Shown here one piece after another: positions 51,993 through 61,502 of a DNA stretch of 64,000 nt. Location: assembly GCF_001293645.1 (NCBI RefSeq), contig NZ_LBMD01000002.1:346588-410587 (forward strand). The letters are read 5' to 3'. A model generated the notes under the pieces. That model did not search any database, was not told where the DNA came from, and worked only from the letters and a program-made list of their open reading frames with translations. How positions within the stretch are numbered: position 1 is the first letter of the stretch; each line of letters starts with the position of its first letter. This DNA is from Bacillus sp. CHD6a. Lineage in GTDB: Bacteria; Bacillota; Bacilli; Bacillales; Bacillaceae_I. The position numbers and the translations under genes were made by a program.

Positions 51993-53660
51993 TTACTGCC
52001 TCCCCATGGTAGGTGGTATTTCATCAGGGTCAACGATAACTTCGATGACGACTGGCGTTTTCTTAGTTTCTACAATTGTTAAGCCAAGTACTATGGCATT
52101 TTTTAAATCTAGCGGGTTGTAGCATTTATATGATTCAAGACCCATTGAATTTGCAAAGGCCGCAATATCGAGTGGAGAGCTGTAGATTGCTCCGATTGAT
52201 TTTCCGTTCATTTTTTTCATGCCTTTTTCCACCATATCCAACCTACCATTGTTCAATACAATAAATAGAACAGGAGATTGGTAGTTTAATGCAGTGGAAA
52301 TTTCCGTTCCATGCATGAACATGCATCCGTCTCCGACTAGGCATACTATTGACTTATTTGGCGCAGCTATTTTTGCTCCTATTGAGTAGCCAATTCCATG
52401 ACCCATAGCACCGAAAATATCATCAAAAATAAAACTGCCTGGCTGAAAAATGTCAAAATGCTTAATTCCGTAAAAGGTGTGGCTGCCATCGTCTCCAAAT
52501 ATGATGCAATCTTCAGGAAGTTCATTGCGCATTACTTTTATCGCTGATTCAGCTGACATGTATTCAGAGACCTTATTAAAGGGTACATCCTTAAGCTGCT
52601 TTGGTTGCAAAAACTCCGAGCTATCGGTATTTTTAACACCTGCAAGACCTAATAAATGTTGAAGATTAGAGCGGATATCCCCCATCACCGGTGTAGTTGG
52701 AACCTTGATGCTTTTTCCAATGAAAGTGGAATCATAGTCAAAATGTATTAAATGCTTCGGATACATATCAGGTGTAAATCCTGCAGTGGACATATCGCTT
52801 AATTTAGACCCGATAACAATCAGTAAATCTATACCTGACCGCAAATAGTCGGACGCTTCCTTTGTTCCTCCCAATCCAAAAGCTCCAAGTGATAGGCTAT
52901 GGTTGGAAATAAACGCCCCTTTTCCTCCCGGTGTAGTCATAACAGGTATTTTCCAATGTTCCGCTAAGAGCTGGATTTCCTTATATGACTTGCTAGAGTG
53001 AACTCCTTTTCCTAAGAATAGCAAAGGTTTTGTTGCGTTTTGTAGTTCCATCTTTACACTTTCGAGGTTGTTGGAAATCATTTCAATAGGGTTTGGTAAA
53101 TTAAGTTCAAACGGTTCAATTTCTTCTAATAGAATATCAAAAGGAATGGACAAGTGGACAGGACCTTTTACCCCTGACAAAGCTTTTTCCAAAGCATGTT
53201 GTAGTAAAGGTTGTAGCATATCCCCCCGTTCCACTCTGGCACTGAATTTGGTGACATGCCGGAACATTTCAACAAGATCAGTGCCAAATAAAGAGGAATC
53301 CTGTCCCATTCCTTTGCCTGTGTCCTTCATGGATGGATGCCCTGTAATAATTAATACAGGAATGTGTGATGCTTTTGCTTGTCCTGCAGCAGTTAAAAGG
53401 TTCGTTCCTCCAGGTCCAGAAGTCCCGATAGCAACCCCTATTTTCCCGCTCATGAAAGAATAGCCAGCAGCTGCAAAGCCCGCTCCTGTTTCATGCTTAC
53501 ATAATACAAATTCAATACCTTCTTTATCAGATGCATAAATGATGGGTGATATAGCCTTTCCAGGTATTCCAAATATATGTTGGATTTCCCACTTTTTAAA
53601 AAGTTTCGCTAAGATGGCAGCAGCAGTATCCATTTTCAACATTGTAGCAGAAGTATTCAT
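51993..53660 (-). CDS. Thiamine diphosphate-dependent enzyme (acetolactate synthase-like)
   Basis: A 555-residue ThDP enzyme of the acetolactate synthase / pyruvate oxidase superfamily. The N-terminal domain has IFGIPGKAISPI and the catalytic Glu in CKHETGAGFAAAGYSFM. The central domain has FLGKGVHSS and IGSKLSD. The C-terminal ThDP/Mg motif is VGDGCMFMHGTEISTALNY, ending in NN (LNNGRLD). Substrate is not clear: it could be a 2-oxoacid decarboxylase or ligase. It starts 17 bases after the stop of the GGDEF-EAL gene, with AGGGGATC upstream, and precedes a CMD gene. Confidence 0.85.
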   Translation of the reverse strand: MNTSATMLKMDTAAAILAKLFKKWEIQHIFGIPGKAISPIIYASDKEGIEFVLCKHETGAGFAAAGYSFMSGKIGVAIGTSGPGGTNLLTAAGQAKASHIPVLIITGHPSMKDTGKGMGQDSSLFGTDLVEMFRHVTKFSARVERGDMLQPLLQHALEKALSGVKGPVHLSIPFDILLEEIEPFELNLPNPIEMISNNLESVKMELQNATKPLLFLGKGVHSSKSYKEIQLLAEHWKIPVMTTPGGKGAFISNHSLSLGAFGLGGTKEASDYLRSGIDLLIVIGSKLSDMSTAGFTPDMYPKHLIHFDYDSTFIGKSIKVPTTPVMGDIRSNLQHLLGLAGVKNTDSSEFLQPKQLKDVPFNKVSEYMSAESAIKVMRNELPEDCIIFGDDGSHTFYGIKHFDIFQPGSFIFDDIFGAMGHGIGYSIGAKIAAPNKSIVCLVGDGCMFMHGTEISTALNYQSPVLFIVLNNGRLDMVEKGMKKMNGKSIGAIYSSPLDIAAFANSMGLESYKCYNPLDLKNAIVLGLTIVETKKTPVVIEVIVDPDEIPPTMGRQ

Positions 53661-53677
53661 TTGTAATTTCGATCCCC

Positions 53678-55927
53678 TTATACGTATATTTTCTCTATCT
53701 CTTTTAATAGCATCGGGTGTAATCGCTCAAATTGTTCTCCTGAGATAGGCTTACTAAATAGATAGCCTTGAATGGTGTCGCAATCATATTTCTTTAAAAA
53801 GTTTAATTGATCAATTGTCTCGACGCCCTCGGCGATAACGCGCAAACCAAGGTTGTGAGCGAGTGTAATAATGGCTTTCACGATATTTACATCATGACTA
53901 TCTTTCAATACATCTCTTACAAAGGAACGGTCAATTTTCAGATAATCAATTGGAAAACTTTTAAGGTAGCTCAACGAACTATAGCCTGTCCCAAAGTCAT
54001 CAATACTTATATAAACACCAAGGTCCTTTAATTGCTGAAGCACTTTCAATGAATAATCAAAATCCATCGCCATAGATTCCGTGATTTCTACCACAAGATA
54101 CTGCGGATCAAGGCCGGTACGGTTTAGAACACCTTGTACATGGCTAACAAGGTTCAGTTTGAAAAATTGTTGGGTGGATAGATTAACAGCCACTTTAAAA
54201 GGGGTCATGCCGGCATCTATCCATTTTTTGTTCTGTGCACAAGCCTCTTCAATTACCCATTCCCCAATATTCGTAATTAGTCCAGTTTCTTCTGCGAGGT
54301 TAATAAACTTGTCTGGATAGATTAACCCAAGAGTTGGATGATTCCATCTGATTAATGCTTCCACACCTATCATATCTCTAGTTTTGTTGCAAATCTGAGG
54401 CTGATAATGAAGAACGAACTCATTTCGTTCCAATGCTTTCCGCAAATCTGTTTCCAATTGTAATTCTTCCATAGAATTGTGCAACATATCAGAAGCATAC
54501 ATTACATAGCGGTTCTTTCCTTGTGATTTTGCTTTATACATTGCATTATCGGCATAGATCATGAAATCTTCAAGAGTAATGGGGATGTTTGGGTAAATTG
54601 CCACACCAATACTGACAGTGGTATGAAACTCATGGGAGTTCACGGTAAATGGCCTCTTGAATAGCTCTAGCACATTATTTGCCATTTCCGTTACATATTG
54701 ATCATTCTCAAAATCTCGCAATAAGAAAATAAATTCATCCCCGCCCATACGTGCAAGCGTATCCTTCTCACCGAGGCACCCAACCAACCGGTTTGTGACC
54801 TCAACTAGTAGAAGATCTCCATTGGAATGACCGAACGTATCATTAATAATCTTAAATCGATCCAGGTCAAGGAATAGAATGGCCATCTTTGTCTCTTTTC
54901 CTAATTGATTGTCTTGAATAAGAGACTCCATTTCTTTTTGTATGTAACGTCTGTTTGGAAGATTGGTCAGGTCATCATGGTATGCCAGATAGTTGAATTT
55001 TTCTTCTATAAAATATCGATCCGTTATATCACGGAATTGACCAAAGGCACCGACCAGTTTATCTTCTTCATAGATTGGTTGTGCGTCAAAAAGGCAGACT
55101 ACCGGTTCTCCATTTGGGTTATTAAACTTTATCTCAACATTCTCGTATTTTTTCTGATTGTCAATGACTTCTTTGAAGTATTTACCAGTCAGTTCAGACT
55201 CGAAAATGGTTCGTCCAATTACAGATTCTCTAGTACGATTGGATATTTTTTGAGCAAACTCATTAAATTCCGTTGTGACGCCTTCTTCATCGGTAATTAC
55301 AATTCCATTTCTCGTCCTACTCAACATAATTTGGTTCATGATATTTAGTTTTCTATTTTGTTTTCTTAGCAAAAGTTCCCGTTCGATAGAGTCGACCACT
55401 TGCGAGAGCATCGTTAAGAAGAGCGGGTTCTGACATTGAATGGGCATCATAATACATACGCTGCCAAGTAAATCATTATCATCTGTATAATGTAATGCTG
55501 CACCGTAACAGGCAATCTGATGGAAAGCTTTGTGATAGTGATGATCTCCAATCAGGCTGATAGGATGGTTTTGTTGTAAAGCTAAGCTAATTACATTAGT
55601 ACCAGTATCGGCTTGAGTAAATTGACTACCCTTTTTAATACCAAACCGTTCAATTGTCGATTTAATCATTTCGTCCCCATTAATCTCCAGTAAAAACCCC
55701 TCAGCATCAGAGATTACGACAAGGATGGGTGTTCCTTTTAAGGAGTTCAACAATTTATTAGAAAAAAAACTAACTACAGATAATATTTCTCCATAAGCTC
55801 GTCGCTTATCTACCAACTCTTCTCTTGTCATAAATTTTTTTGGACTTGGAATCTCTTCCGGATCCATACCGCTCTCTAAACACCTTCTTTTAGAAGTAGC
55901 AATAAAGTACGGTTCTTTTTCACTCAT
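53678..55927 (-). CDS. GAF-PAS-GGDEF-EAL c-di-GMP turnover protein
   Basis: A 749-residue protein. ATG 55927 is chosen because GAGGTG lies eight bases upstream; the frame could run to 56020 without one. The first ~180 residues resemble the GAF sensory region of AcoR-type sigma-54 activators (ADTGTNVISLALQQNHPISL, GDHHYHKAFHQIACYGAALH). Then come a PAS domain (about 200-310), GGDEF with intact MGGDEF near residue 395, and EAL with GVEALIRW near 522 plus ITESMAMDFD, IDDFGTGYSSLSYL and VIAEGVET. Both catalytic domains look intact. It is the first gene of an operon with a ThDP enzyme and a CMD protein. Confidence 0.92.
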   Translation of the reverse strand: MSEKEPYFIATSKRRCLESGMDPEEIPSPKKFMTREELVDKRRAYGEILSVVSFFSNKLLNSLKGTPILVVISDAEGFLLEINGDEMIKSTIERFGIKKGSQFTQADTGTNVISLALQQNHPISLIGDHHYHKAFHQIACYGAALHYTDDNDLLGSVCIMMPIQCQNPLFLTMLSQVVDSIERELLLRKQNRKLNIMNQIMLSRTRNGIVITDEEGVTTEFNEFAQKISNRTRESVIGRTIFESELTGKYFKEVIDNQKKYENVEIKFNNPNGEPVVCLFDAQPIYEEDKLVGAFGQFRDITDRYFIEEKFNYLAYHDDLTNLPNRRYIQKEMESLIQDNQLGKETKMAILFLDLDRFKIINDTFGHSNGDLLLVEVTNRLVGCLGEKDTLARMGGDEFIFLLRDFENDQYVTEMANNVLELFKRPFTVNSHEFHTTVSIGVAIYPNIPITLEDFMIYADNAMYKAKSQGKNRYVMYASDMLHNSMEELQLETDLRKALERNEFVLHYQPQICNKTRDMIGVEALIRWNHPTLGLIYPDKFINLAEETGLITNIGEWVIEEACAQNKKWIDAGMTPFKVAVNLSTQQFFKLNLVSHVQGVLNRTGLDPQYLVVEITESMAMDFDYSLKVLQQLKDLGVYISIDDFGTGYSSLSYLKSFPIDYLKIDRSFVRDVLKDSHDVNIVKAIITLAHNLGLRVIAEGVETIDQLNFLKKYDCDTIQGYLFSKPISGEQFERLHPMLLKEIEKIYV

Positions 55928-56243
55928 TTTCCAACACCTCAAATAATTAACAGTTACATATAATTTCATATTAAGTGTATTAAGGGTAGATAGCAAAGGA
56001 TAATTTACACAAATCGACATAAATTGTCGAGTGGGTATTTTGAAATGGGTATTTAAACCCGGTTTTCTAGTGGGGATAGGAAGAATGTAAATAAAAATAT
56101 TGGGTATTGTACAAAGGAGAGGAGAGTGTATAACTATAAATATATTTATATATCGTGTAAATTTATCTAATTTGTATTATAGATAATCAGGTACTACAAT
56201 AAAAACTGTAAGAAATGAAACCAACTTTTAGGAGGAATAAGAA
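55928..56243. promoter_or_regulatory. Divergent promoter region with AT palindrome
   Basis: 316 bp without a gene. Possible promoter for the + strand gene: TTGTAC (56107-56112) and TATAAC (56129-56134), spacer 16. Just after it is a 16-bp perfect palindrome, TATAAATATATTTATA (56135-56150), which could be an operator or simply AT-rich DNA. The ribosome binding site of the next gene is TAGGAGGA. Confidence 0.5.
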
Positions 56244-56909
56244 ATGAGTAAACATATATTAATGGTAGTCACTACAGCAGATAAAATGAAAGACGGACAC
56301 GAAACAGGACTATGGCTTTCTGAATTCGGCGAGGCATATGTGGAGTTTGCTAATAAAGGGTACGAGGTAACAGTTGCAAGTCCACTAGGCGGGAAAGCTC
56401 CTGTTGATGCAAGAAGTTTAGAAGGAGGAGAAACACCTCAGGAAATTTTAGATACAGCAAGATATCTTGAAAATACAATTAAATTAGAAGACATTACAGA
56501 TATATCAAAATTTGATGCAATCTTTTTACCTGGTGGTCATGGTACAATGTTTGATTTGCCTGATAACGAGAAGTTACACCAAGTGATTCGCGATTTGTAT
56601 GAAGCGGACAAGCTAGTTGCAGCTGTGTGCCATGGTCCAGCGGGGCTTGTGGGAGTGAAGCTTTCAGATGGAACTCCACTTGTATCAGGTAAAACAATAA
56701 CAGCATTTACTGATGATGAGGAGAGAGAAACAACATTAGATAAGTATATGCCTTTTCTTTTAGAAACTCGCCTTCGTGAATTAGGGGCGGAAGTTATTGT
56801 TAGAGATAATTGGGCAGATCACATGCAAGCGGACGGTATCCTAATTACAGGTCAAAACCCGCAATCCACGATCAGCGTTGCTAAAGAAGTAGTAAAACAA
56901 CTAGGCTAG
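56244..56909 (+). CDS. DJ-1/PfpI family protein (Hsp31-like glyoxalase III type)
   Basis: A 221-residue type 1 glutamine amidotransferase-like protein. The nucleophile elbow is AAVCHGPAGLV with Cys129 and His130; FLPGGHGTMFDLPDN and an early Glu complete the DJ-1 site. The layout fits the Hsp31/glyoxalase III group rather than proteases. It may detoxify methylglyoxal or repair glycated groups. It is followed after 47 bases by the monooxygenase gene. Confidence 0.88.
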   Translation: MSKHILMVVTTADKMKDGHETGLWLSEFGEAYVEFANKGYEVTVASPLGGKAPVDARSLEGGETPQEILDTARYLENTIKLEDITDISKFDAIFLPGGHGTMFDLPDNEKLHQVIRDLYEADKLVAAVCHGPAGLVGVKLSDGTPLVSGKTITAFTDDEERETTLDKYMPFLLETRLRELGAEVIVRDNWADHMQADGILITGQNPQSTISVAKEVVKQLG

Positions 56910-56956
56910 ACATATTAATCCTGCTGCATGCAGTATAATATGGAAGAGGTGTTTGC

Positions 56957-57244
56957 ATGAAACCTATCACAATAAACGCTATTATGACGGCAAAACCAGG
57001 TAAGGAAGATGATCTGTTTCAAGAAATGAAGAAAATGGTGGGACCATCGCGTGCGGAAAAAGGCTGTGAGGAATACTCCTTGCATCAATCCGTGGAACAA
57101 GAAGGTGTTTTCGTTTTCTATGAAACTTGGCAGGATGAAGAGGCTTTGAAAGAACATATTGAAACAGAACATTATAAAAACTATCGTCGTAAAATAGAAA
57201 ATTTAGTGGAAAAACGGGAAGTCTACAGACTAACAAAGGTTTAA
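56957..57244 (+). CDS. Putative quinol monooxygenase (ABM family)
   Basis: A 95-residue ferredoxin-like ABM protein. INAIMTAKPGKEDDLFQEMK, then EEYSLHQSVEQEGVFVFYET and WQDEEALKEHIETEHYKNY, fits the YgiN/YcnE group, in which the last His-containing helix lines the active site. Members act as quinol monooxygenases or in aromatic metabolism; most are uncharacterised. AAGAGGTG precedes the ATG. A terminator-like hairpin follows. Confidence 0.87.
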   Translation: MKPITINAIMTAKPGKEDDLFQEMKKMVGPSRAEKGCEEYSLHQSVEQEGVFVFYETWQDEEALKEHIETEHYKNYRRKIENLVEKREVYRLTKV

Positions 57245-57260
57245 ATATATCTATGAAATT

Positions 57261-57294
57261 GCACCGTTCTTCTTAGTGAAGGGCGGTGCTTTCA
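57261..57294 (+). terminator. Terminator-like hairpin after the ABM gene
   Basis: Stem GCACCG/CGGTGC (57261-57266 with 57284-57289) with additional pairing inside, followed by TTTC. Confidence 0.6.
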
Positions 57295-57318
57295 TATAAG
57301 TAAAGGAATACAAATAGC

Positions 57319-58194
57319 ATGATTGATTTTGAATGGTATCGCAGTTTTATAAGTATATACAAACATGGGTCAGTATCAGCAGCAGCCAAGGCGAGAATTC
57401 TAACGCAGCCGGCAATGAGTCAACACTTGGCTGCATTGGAAGCGGAGTTGGGAGAGTCTCTTTTTGTTCGTTCCCCTAGAAAAATGATTCCCACAGAAAA
57501 GGGGAAAGAGCTGTATACAAAAATTGTTCCGTTGATTGAGAAGCTAGAGAGTACCAGTTTGGAGTTAAGGAATGAATCCAATCAACCTTCACTTGCACCA
57601 TTAGTTAAGCTTGGTACTCCCCCAGAATATTTTACAAAAGCGGCAATCAAAGAGTTTAAAGGGTTGGATCTTCGGCTATCTGTACAGTTTGGGGTTGCGC
57701 AGGAATTGCAGAAAAAGCTAAGTGCAGGTGAAGTAGATTTGGTTATTACCACACAAAAAACACCTATCGCTGGCATAGAATATCAGAAAATTGAAGACGA
57801 AGTGTTTGTAGTAGTAGCATCGATAGAAAGTGAAACTGAATCTGGTGCGAAGTCCTTGGAAGAGATAGAAGCTTGGTTGACTGGCAAGGAGTGGTTAAGT
57901 TATGGAACCGAACTCCCTATTGTTCGACGATACTGGCGTGAGCATTTTAATAAACGACCAGAAATCCAGCCGTCTCATGTGATTCCTGATTTAAGAGCTG
58001 TGTTGGAAGCCATAGAAAACAACATGGGGAAAAGTGTGCTTCCTACCTATCTGGTTAAGGATGCCATTGAGGCAGGAAAAACAAAGATATTATTCCCGCA
58101 CCTCTCGGTAGAAAACACTATTTACCTGGCTTATAAAATGGAAAACAGGGATCATCCGCATGTTCGGGAGATTTTGAGGAGGTTGAAGCGGTAG
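57319..58194 (+). CDS. LysR-family transcriptional regulator
   Basis: A 291-residue LysR regulator. The N-terminal helix-turn-helix is FISIYKHGSVSAAAKARILT followed by QPAMSQHLAALEAELGESLF and RSPRKMIPTEKGKELY. The effector domain runs from about residue 90 (LVKLGTPPEYFTKAAIKEF). ATG 57319 has a weak TAAAGGA site upstream. The target may be the DJ-1 and ABM genes just before it, but LysR genes are usually divergent from their targets, so this is uncertain. Confidence 0.9.
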   Translation: MIDFEWYRSFISIYKHGSVSAAAKARILTQPAMSQHLAALEAELGESLFVRSPRKMIPTEKGKELYTKIVPLIEKLESTSLELRNESNQPSLAPLVKLGTPPEYFTKAAIKEFKGLDLRLSVQFGVAQELQKKLSAGEVDLVITTQKTPIAGIEYQKIEDEVFVVVASIESETESGAKSLEEIEAWLTGKEWLSYGTELPIVRRYWREHFNKRPEIQPSHVIPDLRAVLEAIENNMGKSVLPTYLVKDAIEAGKTKILFPHLSVENTIYLAYKMENRDHPHVREILRRLKR

Positions 58195-58209
58195 GTGGTG
58201 TGGGATGGT

Positions 58210-58521
58210 GTCTCTACGCTCGAAGTGCTGTTGGAAAGTGGGAAAGGGTAGAAGAGGAGGAGTCTCTCCGCCCGAAATGAAGAGGGAAAGAGGAAAACGG
58301 TAGTAGAGAGAGCGTCTCTCCGCCCGACATGAAGAGAGAAAGTAGGAAACGGTAGTAGAGAGAGCGTCTCTCCGCCCTAAATGAAGAGGGAAGATGAGAA
58401 ACGGTAGTAGAGAGAGCTTCTCTCCACCCGAAATGAAGAGGGAAAGAGGAAAACGGTAGTAGAGAGAGCGTCTCTCCGCCCGAAATGAAGAGGGAAAGAG
58501 GGAAACGGTAGTAGAGAGTAC
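58210..58521. repeat. 52-bp tandem repeat, six units
   Basis: Units start at 58210 (degenerate), 58262, 58314, 58366, 58418 and 58470, each exactly 52 bp with no indels. A unit reads GTCTCTCCGCCCGAAATGAA, then a purine-rich GAGGGAAAGAGGAAAACGG, then TAGTAGAGAGAGC. The junction AGAGAGCGTCTCT is a small inverted repeat. The array fills most of the 400-bp gap between two convergent genes. Confidence 0.92.
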
Positions 58522-58525
58522 GTCT

Positions 58526-58564
58526 AAAAAAAAGTGGACACATAGCTATCGCCCATGTGTCCAC
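58526..58564 (-). terminator. Intrinsic terminator of the transglutaminase gene
   Basis: A 10-bp perfect stem GTGGACACAT/ATGTGTCCAC (58534-58543 with 58555-58564), with an eight-base A run on the left giving a T tract on the minus strand. Confidence 0.92.
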
Positions 58565-58596
58565 CAACATTTCCTAATGCAATAGAACCAACTTCA

Positions 58597-60297
58597 TCAA
58601 TACCTGACCCCAGTCCGCGTATGTGTCTTCTTAAACTCTTCCGGATTCGGATCAAAATAATCCTCATTAAAAGCAGCGACAAATTTATCATTACGATCAA
58701 TATAGCCCGAACCCCAAGTTGGATCCATCTCGACCCACTCACCATCCAGGTTCGCCTCTACCCATGCATGGTTCCCCGGCCATGGAGAGCCGGCCCGTCC
58801 TTCTACATATCTAGCCTCGACCCCACTCGCTCGCAATATAGCTAATGCAAGGTACGCATAATCTTGACACACGCCTGTCATGGAATCCAAGGTCTTTAGT
58901 GCACTATCGTCCCACTCGAATTCATTGTTTCGATACTTTTGGACATCATAGCTAACATTCTTTGCAACAAATTCATAAACGGCTTTTGCCTTGTCTCGAT
59001 CAGTGTCCTTCCCAGTGGTCAGCTCTTCTGCAAGCTTGATAATCTCCGGCGCATCAGACTGGACACCTCGGGAAGGCAAAAGATTCCGTTTATCTTCAGC
59101 AGAAGCGTTCACTTGAAATTTAGCAAAACCATAATAACGGAAAAAATCACTATTTTCTTCTTTGATTTCTGGCACACTTAGTGTTACTTCATACTCACCA
59201 GGCCCGAAACGCAAATAGAAGGAACCGTCAAACGCATAGTTTTCCACAGGGATAACATCAAGTGCCTCATCTTCGCCTTTTTTCGTACTAACATAAATGT
59301 GAGTCGTCTCTGTACTAAATTCTGCTTCCGGATCAATTTTTCCCTTTACTGAGTAAGTACCTTCCGTCTCATCTCCTCCGTATTGGGGAGATTCGAGAGT
59401 CACACCGCGCTCTTTATAAGCAGTATAATATTCTAAAGGCTGCATCACTCGTTCAGAGGCATTGTCTATATAAAAAGTTGATGCAAGCTGATAGTAGTCT
59501 TCACTTTCACCATCGGGGACCATTACTTCAAGCTGGTGCAATCCTTTTCCGTAGAACAGTGGAATTTCCGTGGAAAATTGGCCATTTTCTACAGTGACCA
59601 TATGCTTCCAAATGTCGGAGTCCTTTTTCAACTGCAGCATTATAGTATCTCCGTCCGATAGCGCAGATGCTTTCCCTTCAAAAGAGAATAGCTGGTTCTC
59701 CTTTAAATAACCAGATTCAACATCAAACTGAAGGCCCGCATCATGTCCAAAAGGAGTTAAAGAAATATCGTAGGTTGATTCAGGGTTCACATTATGGACG
59801 GTGAAACTAGCAGTATCGTAATAATAGTTTTCACGTTCTGTGTCTGGAAGTTGAACGGTGACCCGATATTCCCCTGCGCCATTAAAAAAAGAAATGTTCT
59901 CTTTAAACTCGCCATCTTTTATTGGTGCATAATATTCCATCAGAGCCCCTGTAGGTCCGTTCTCATCAGAACGCACCTTAATCCAAACGTACTCCCCTTT
60001 TAAATCAGCATGCTTCTCAACAGTACCGGCAATTTCTATTTGTCCGTTTGCACTGAATTCCTTGTACACAGGTGCATGGAAAGTCGCATTCACTTCTTCT
60101 GCATAAGATGTTAGCTCAAGTGCTTCAAGCTCCAATTCTGCATTCTTTTTATCAACAAGTTGTTGATATGTATCTTTTACTACTTCTTGCTCAGTAGGCT
60201 GTCTTTCTTCCACACTTGTATTTTTATCTGAACAGGCAGAGAGAAGTAAACTGCCACTCAATAACAACGCCGTCATATATCGATGTTTGACTACCAT
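58597..60297 (-). CDS. Transglutaminase-like domain lipoprotein
   Basis: A 566-residue surface lipoprotein. The signal ends LLLSACSDK with a lipobox Cys. Three or four beta-rich modules fill residues about 60-400, each ending in a GEYRVTVQLPDTERE or GLHQLEVMVPDGESED type strand. The C-terminal transglutaminase-like domain has the Cys-His-Asp set: GVCQDYAYLAL (near 475), GNHAWVEANL (near 507) and EMDPTWGSG. Its activity could be protease, transglutaminase or structural. It is divergent from the DUF1835 gene, with a palindrome between. Confidence 0.85.
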   Translation of the reverse strand: MVVKHRYMTALLLSGSLLLSACSDKNTSVEERQPTEQEVVKDTYQQLVDKKNAELELEALELTSYAEEVNATFHAPVYKEFSANGQIEIAGTVEKHADLKGEYVWIKVRSDENGPTGALMEYYAPIKDGEFKENISFFNGAGEYRVTVQLPDTERENYYYDTASFTVHNVNPESTYDISLTPFGHDAGLQFDVESGYLKENQLFSFEGKASALSDGDTIMLQLKKDSDIWKHMVTVENGQFSTEIPLFYGKGLHQLEVMVPDGESEDYYQLASTFYIDNASERVMQPLEYYTAYKERGVTLESPQYGGDETEGTYSVKGKIDPEAEFSTETTHIYVSTKKGEDEALDVIPVENYAFDGSFYLRFGPGEYEVTLSVPEIKEENSDFFRYYGFAKFQVNASAEDKRNLLPSRGVQSDAPEIIKLAEELTTGKDTDRDKAKAVYEFVAKNVSYDVQKYRNNEFEWDDSALKTLDSMTGVCQDYAYLALAILRASGVEARYVEGRAGSPWPGNHAWVEANLDGEWVEMDPTWGSGYIDRNDKFVAAFNEDYFDPNPEEFKKTHTRTGVRY

Positions 60298-60344
60298 TAT
60301 ATCCTCCTAGGGACGAGTCCATCGTCCAATTAATTTGTTTCTTT

Positions 60345-60358
60345 TACATACGTATGTA
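60345..60358. promoter_or_regulatory. Perfect palindrome TACATACGTATGTA in a divergent promoter region
   Basis: A 14-bp perfect palindrome, 47 bases upstream of the transglutaminase gene and 142 bases before the DUF1835 gene. Palindromes of this size and style are typical of TetR-type operators; no TetR gene is in the window. Confidence 0.45.
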
Positions 60359-60500
60359 CAAACTATAAAGTTTCTGATGCTATCTTACTATTATATTGGA
60401 AAACTTTGAATAAAAACGACACCACAATGAAGTGGTAGAATTAGCCATTTGAAGATGGTATAGTTAGAGTATAGGTAAATTATTCCTTGGAGGTCGAACG

Positions 60501-61502
60501 ATGCTAGACGATGTAAAAGAAAATATTAATCAACTTTCCGAAAAAGATGCAAAAACTTGGCTCTACTTAACCTTACTTCGTTTGGACCAATTAACGAAAA
60601 TGGATTTTCCAAAAGAAGAAATTATAGAAGAAATCCAAAATATAGTAAAAACAATTGACCACCAACCTCCACCTCGAACAGATTATAGCATCATTCATAT
60701 TGCGGGGAGCGAATCTATTGCTGGATCGCTTAAGGTAGGCTTAGAGCGAAACCACAAGGTGATTGGTTTCTGGGAAATGTTCGATATTGGCCCGTTATGG
60801 GATCCGCCTGCCAGACAAGAGTGGCTCCAAGATCATATTAATATTTTTGATGAATCCATAGAGGAAGAGTTTAATAGAAAATTTAAACAAGCAATCGAAG
60901 AAGTAAACCAAATCCCTCCACATATTCCTATCATTCTGTGGACAGCTGATAACGCCCACGAACAAATTTTTCATAGATACATTCTTCACCACTTGCGTAA
61001 CTGTGAAAATGAAGTGGTTCTTATTAATGCAACCAAAGTGTATCAACAACTTACTCTTTCCAATCAATTCGAGCCTATTTATACAAGTGATATCATGCCG
61101 GAAATGTTAAAAGATATTTTTGAAAAAGAACAAAGAAATAAAATGTCAACAAATACTAGAAATCAATTATCAGACGAGTGGCTTCAACTAAGAGAAGCGA
61201 AGAGCCTGCTTCGTATTTGGAAGAACGGAGAAATACAAGAGGTTAGGGAAGACTATATAGATCAAGAATTACTGCATTGCGCTAAAAGAGTCCAAAAGGA
61301 TTTTGCCGAAAATGAGTTTGTAAAAGCAGCAAGAATTATTGGTGAAATGCATGGCCAGTTAGAAGGAAGATTCAATACTGCGTTTTTAGAATATCGCCTT
61401 CGAACTCTAGTCTATCAAGGGTTTTTTACATTAAAAGGAATTCCGAAATCCATGCGTCATTATAGTGTTAGGGTGAAAAATGGGGAGGAGGAAAATGCAT
61501 GA
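60501..61502 (+). CDS. DUF1835 domain protein
   Basis: A 333-residue cytoplasmic protein. The block YSIIHIAGSESIAGSLKVGL and the nearby GFWEMFDIGPLWD is the DUF1835 signature; the C-terminal third matches the companion DUF3658 type (LIRIWKNGEIQEVREDYID-like pattern, here SLLRIWKNGEIQEV). Function is unknown. GGAGGTCG precedes the ATG. It overlaps the DUF4097 gene by four bases (ATGA), so the two are translated together. Confidence 0.82.
   Translation: MLDDVKENINQLSEKDAKTWLYLTLLRLDQLTKMDFPKEEIIEEIQNIVKTIDHQPPPRTDYSIIHIAGSESIAGSLKVGLERNHKVIGFWEMFDIGPLWDPPARQEWLQDHINIFDESIEEEFNRKFKQAIEEVNQIPPHIPIILWTADNAHEQIFHRYILHHLRNCENEVVLINATKVYQQLTLSNQFEPIYTSDIMPEMLKDIFEKEQRNKMSTNTRNQLSDEWLQLREAKSLLRIWKNGEIQEVREDYIDQELLHCAKRVQKDFAENEFVKAARIIGEMHGQLEGRFNTAFLEYRLRTLVYQGFFTLKGIPKSMRHYSVRVKNGEEENA

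Noticed and set aside
54905..55348. Plus-strand open frame of 147 codons
   Set aside because: Antisense to the PAS and GGDEF region of a strongly supported gene; no ribosome binding site.
58210..58521. CRISPR array
   Set aside because: The whole 52-bp unit repeats; there are no unique spacers and no cas genes.
58214..58570. Minus-strand open frame of 118 codons
   Set aside because: It is the translation of the 52-bp tandem repeat and of the transglutaminase terminator. The period is not a multiple of three, so the repeat changes frame.
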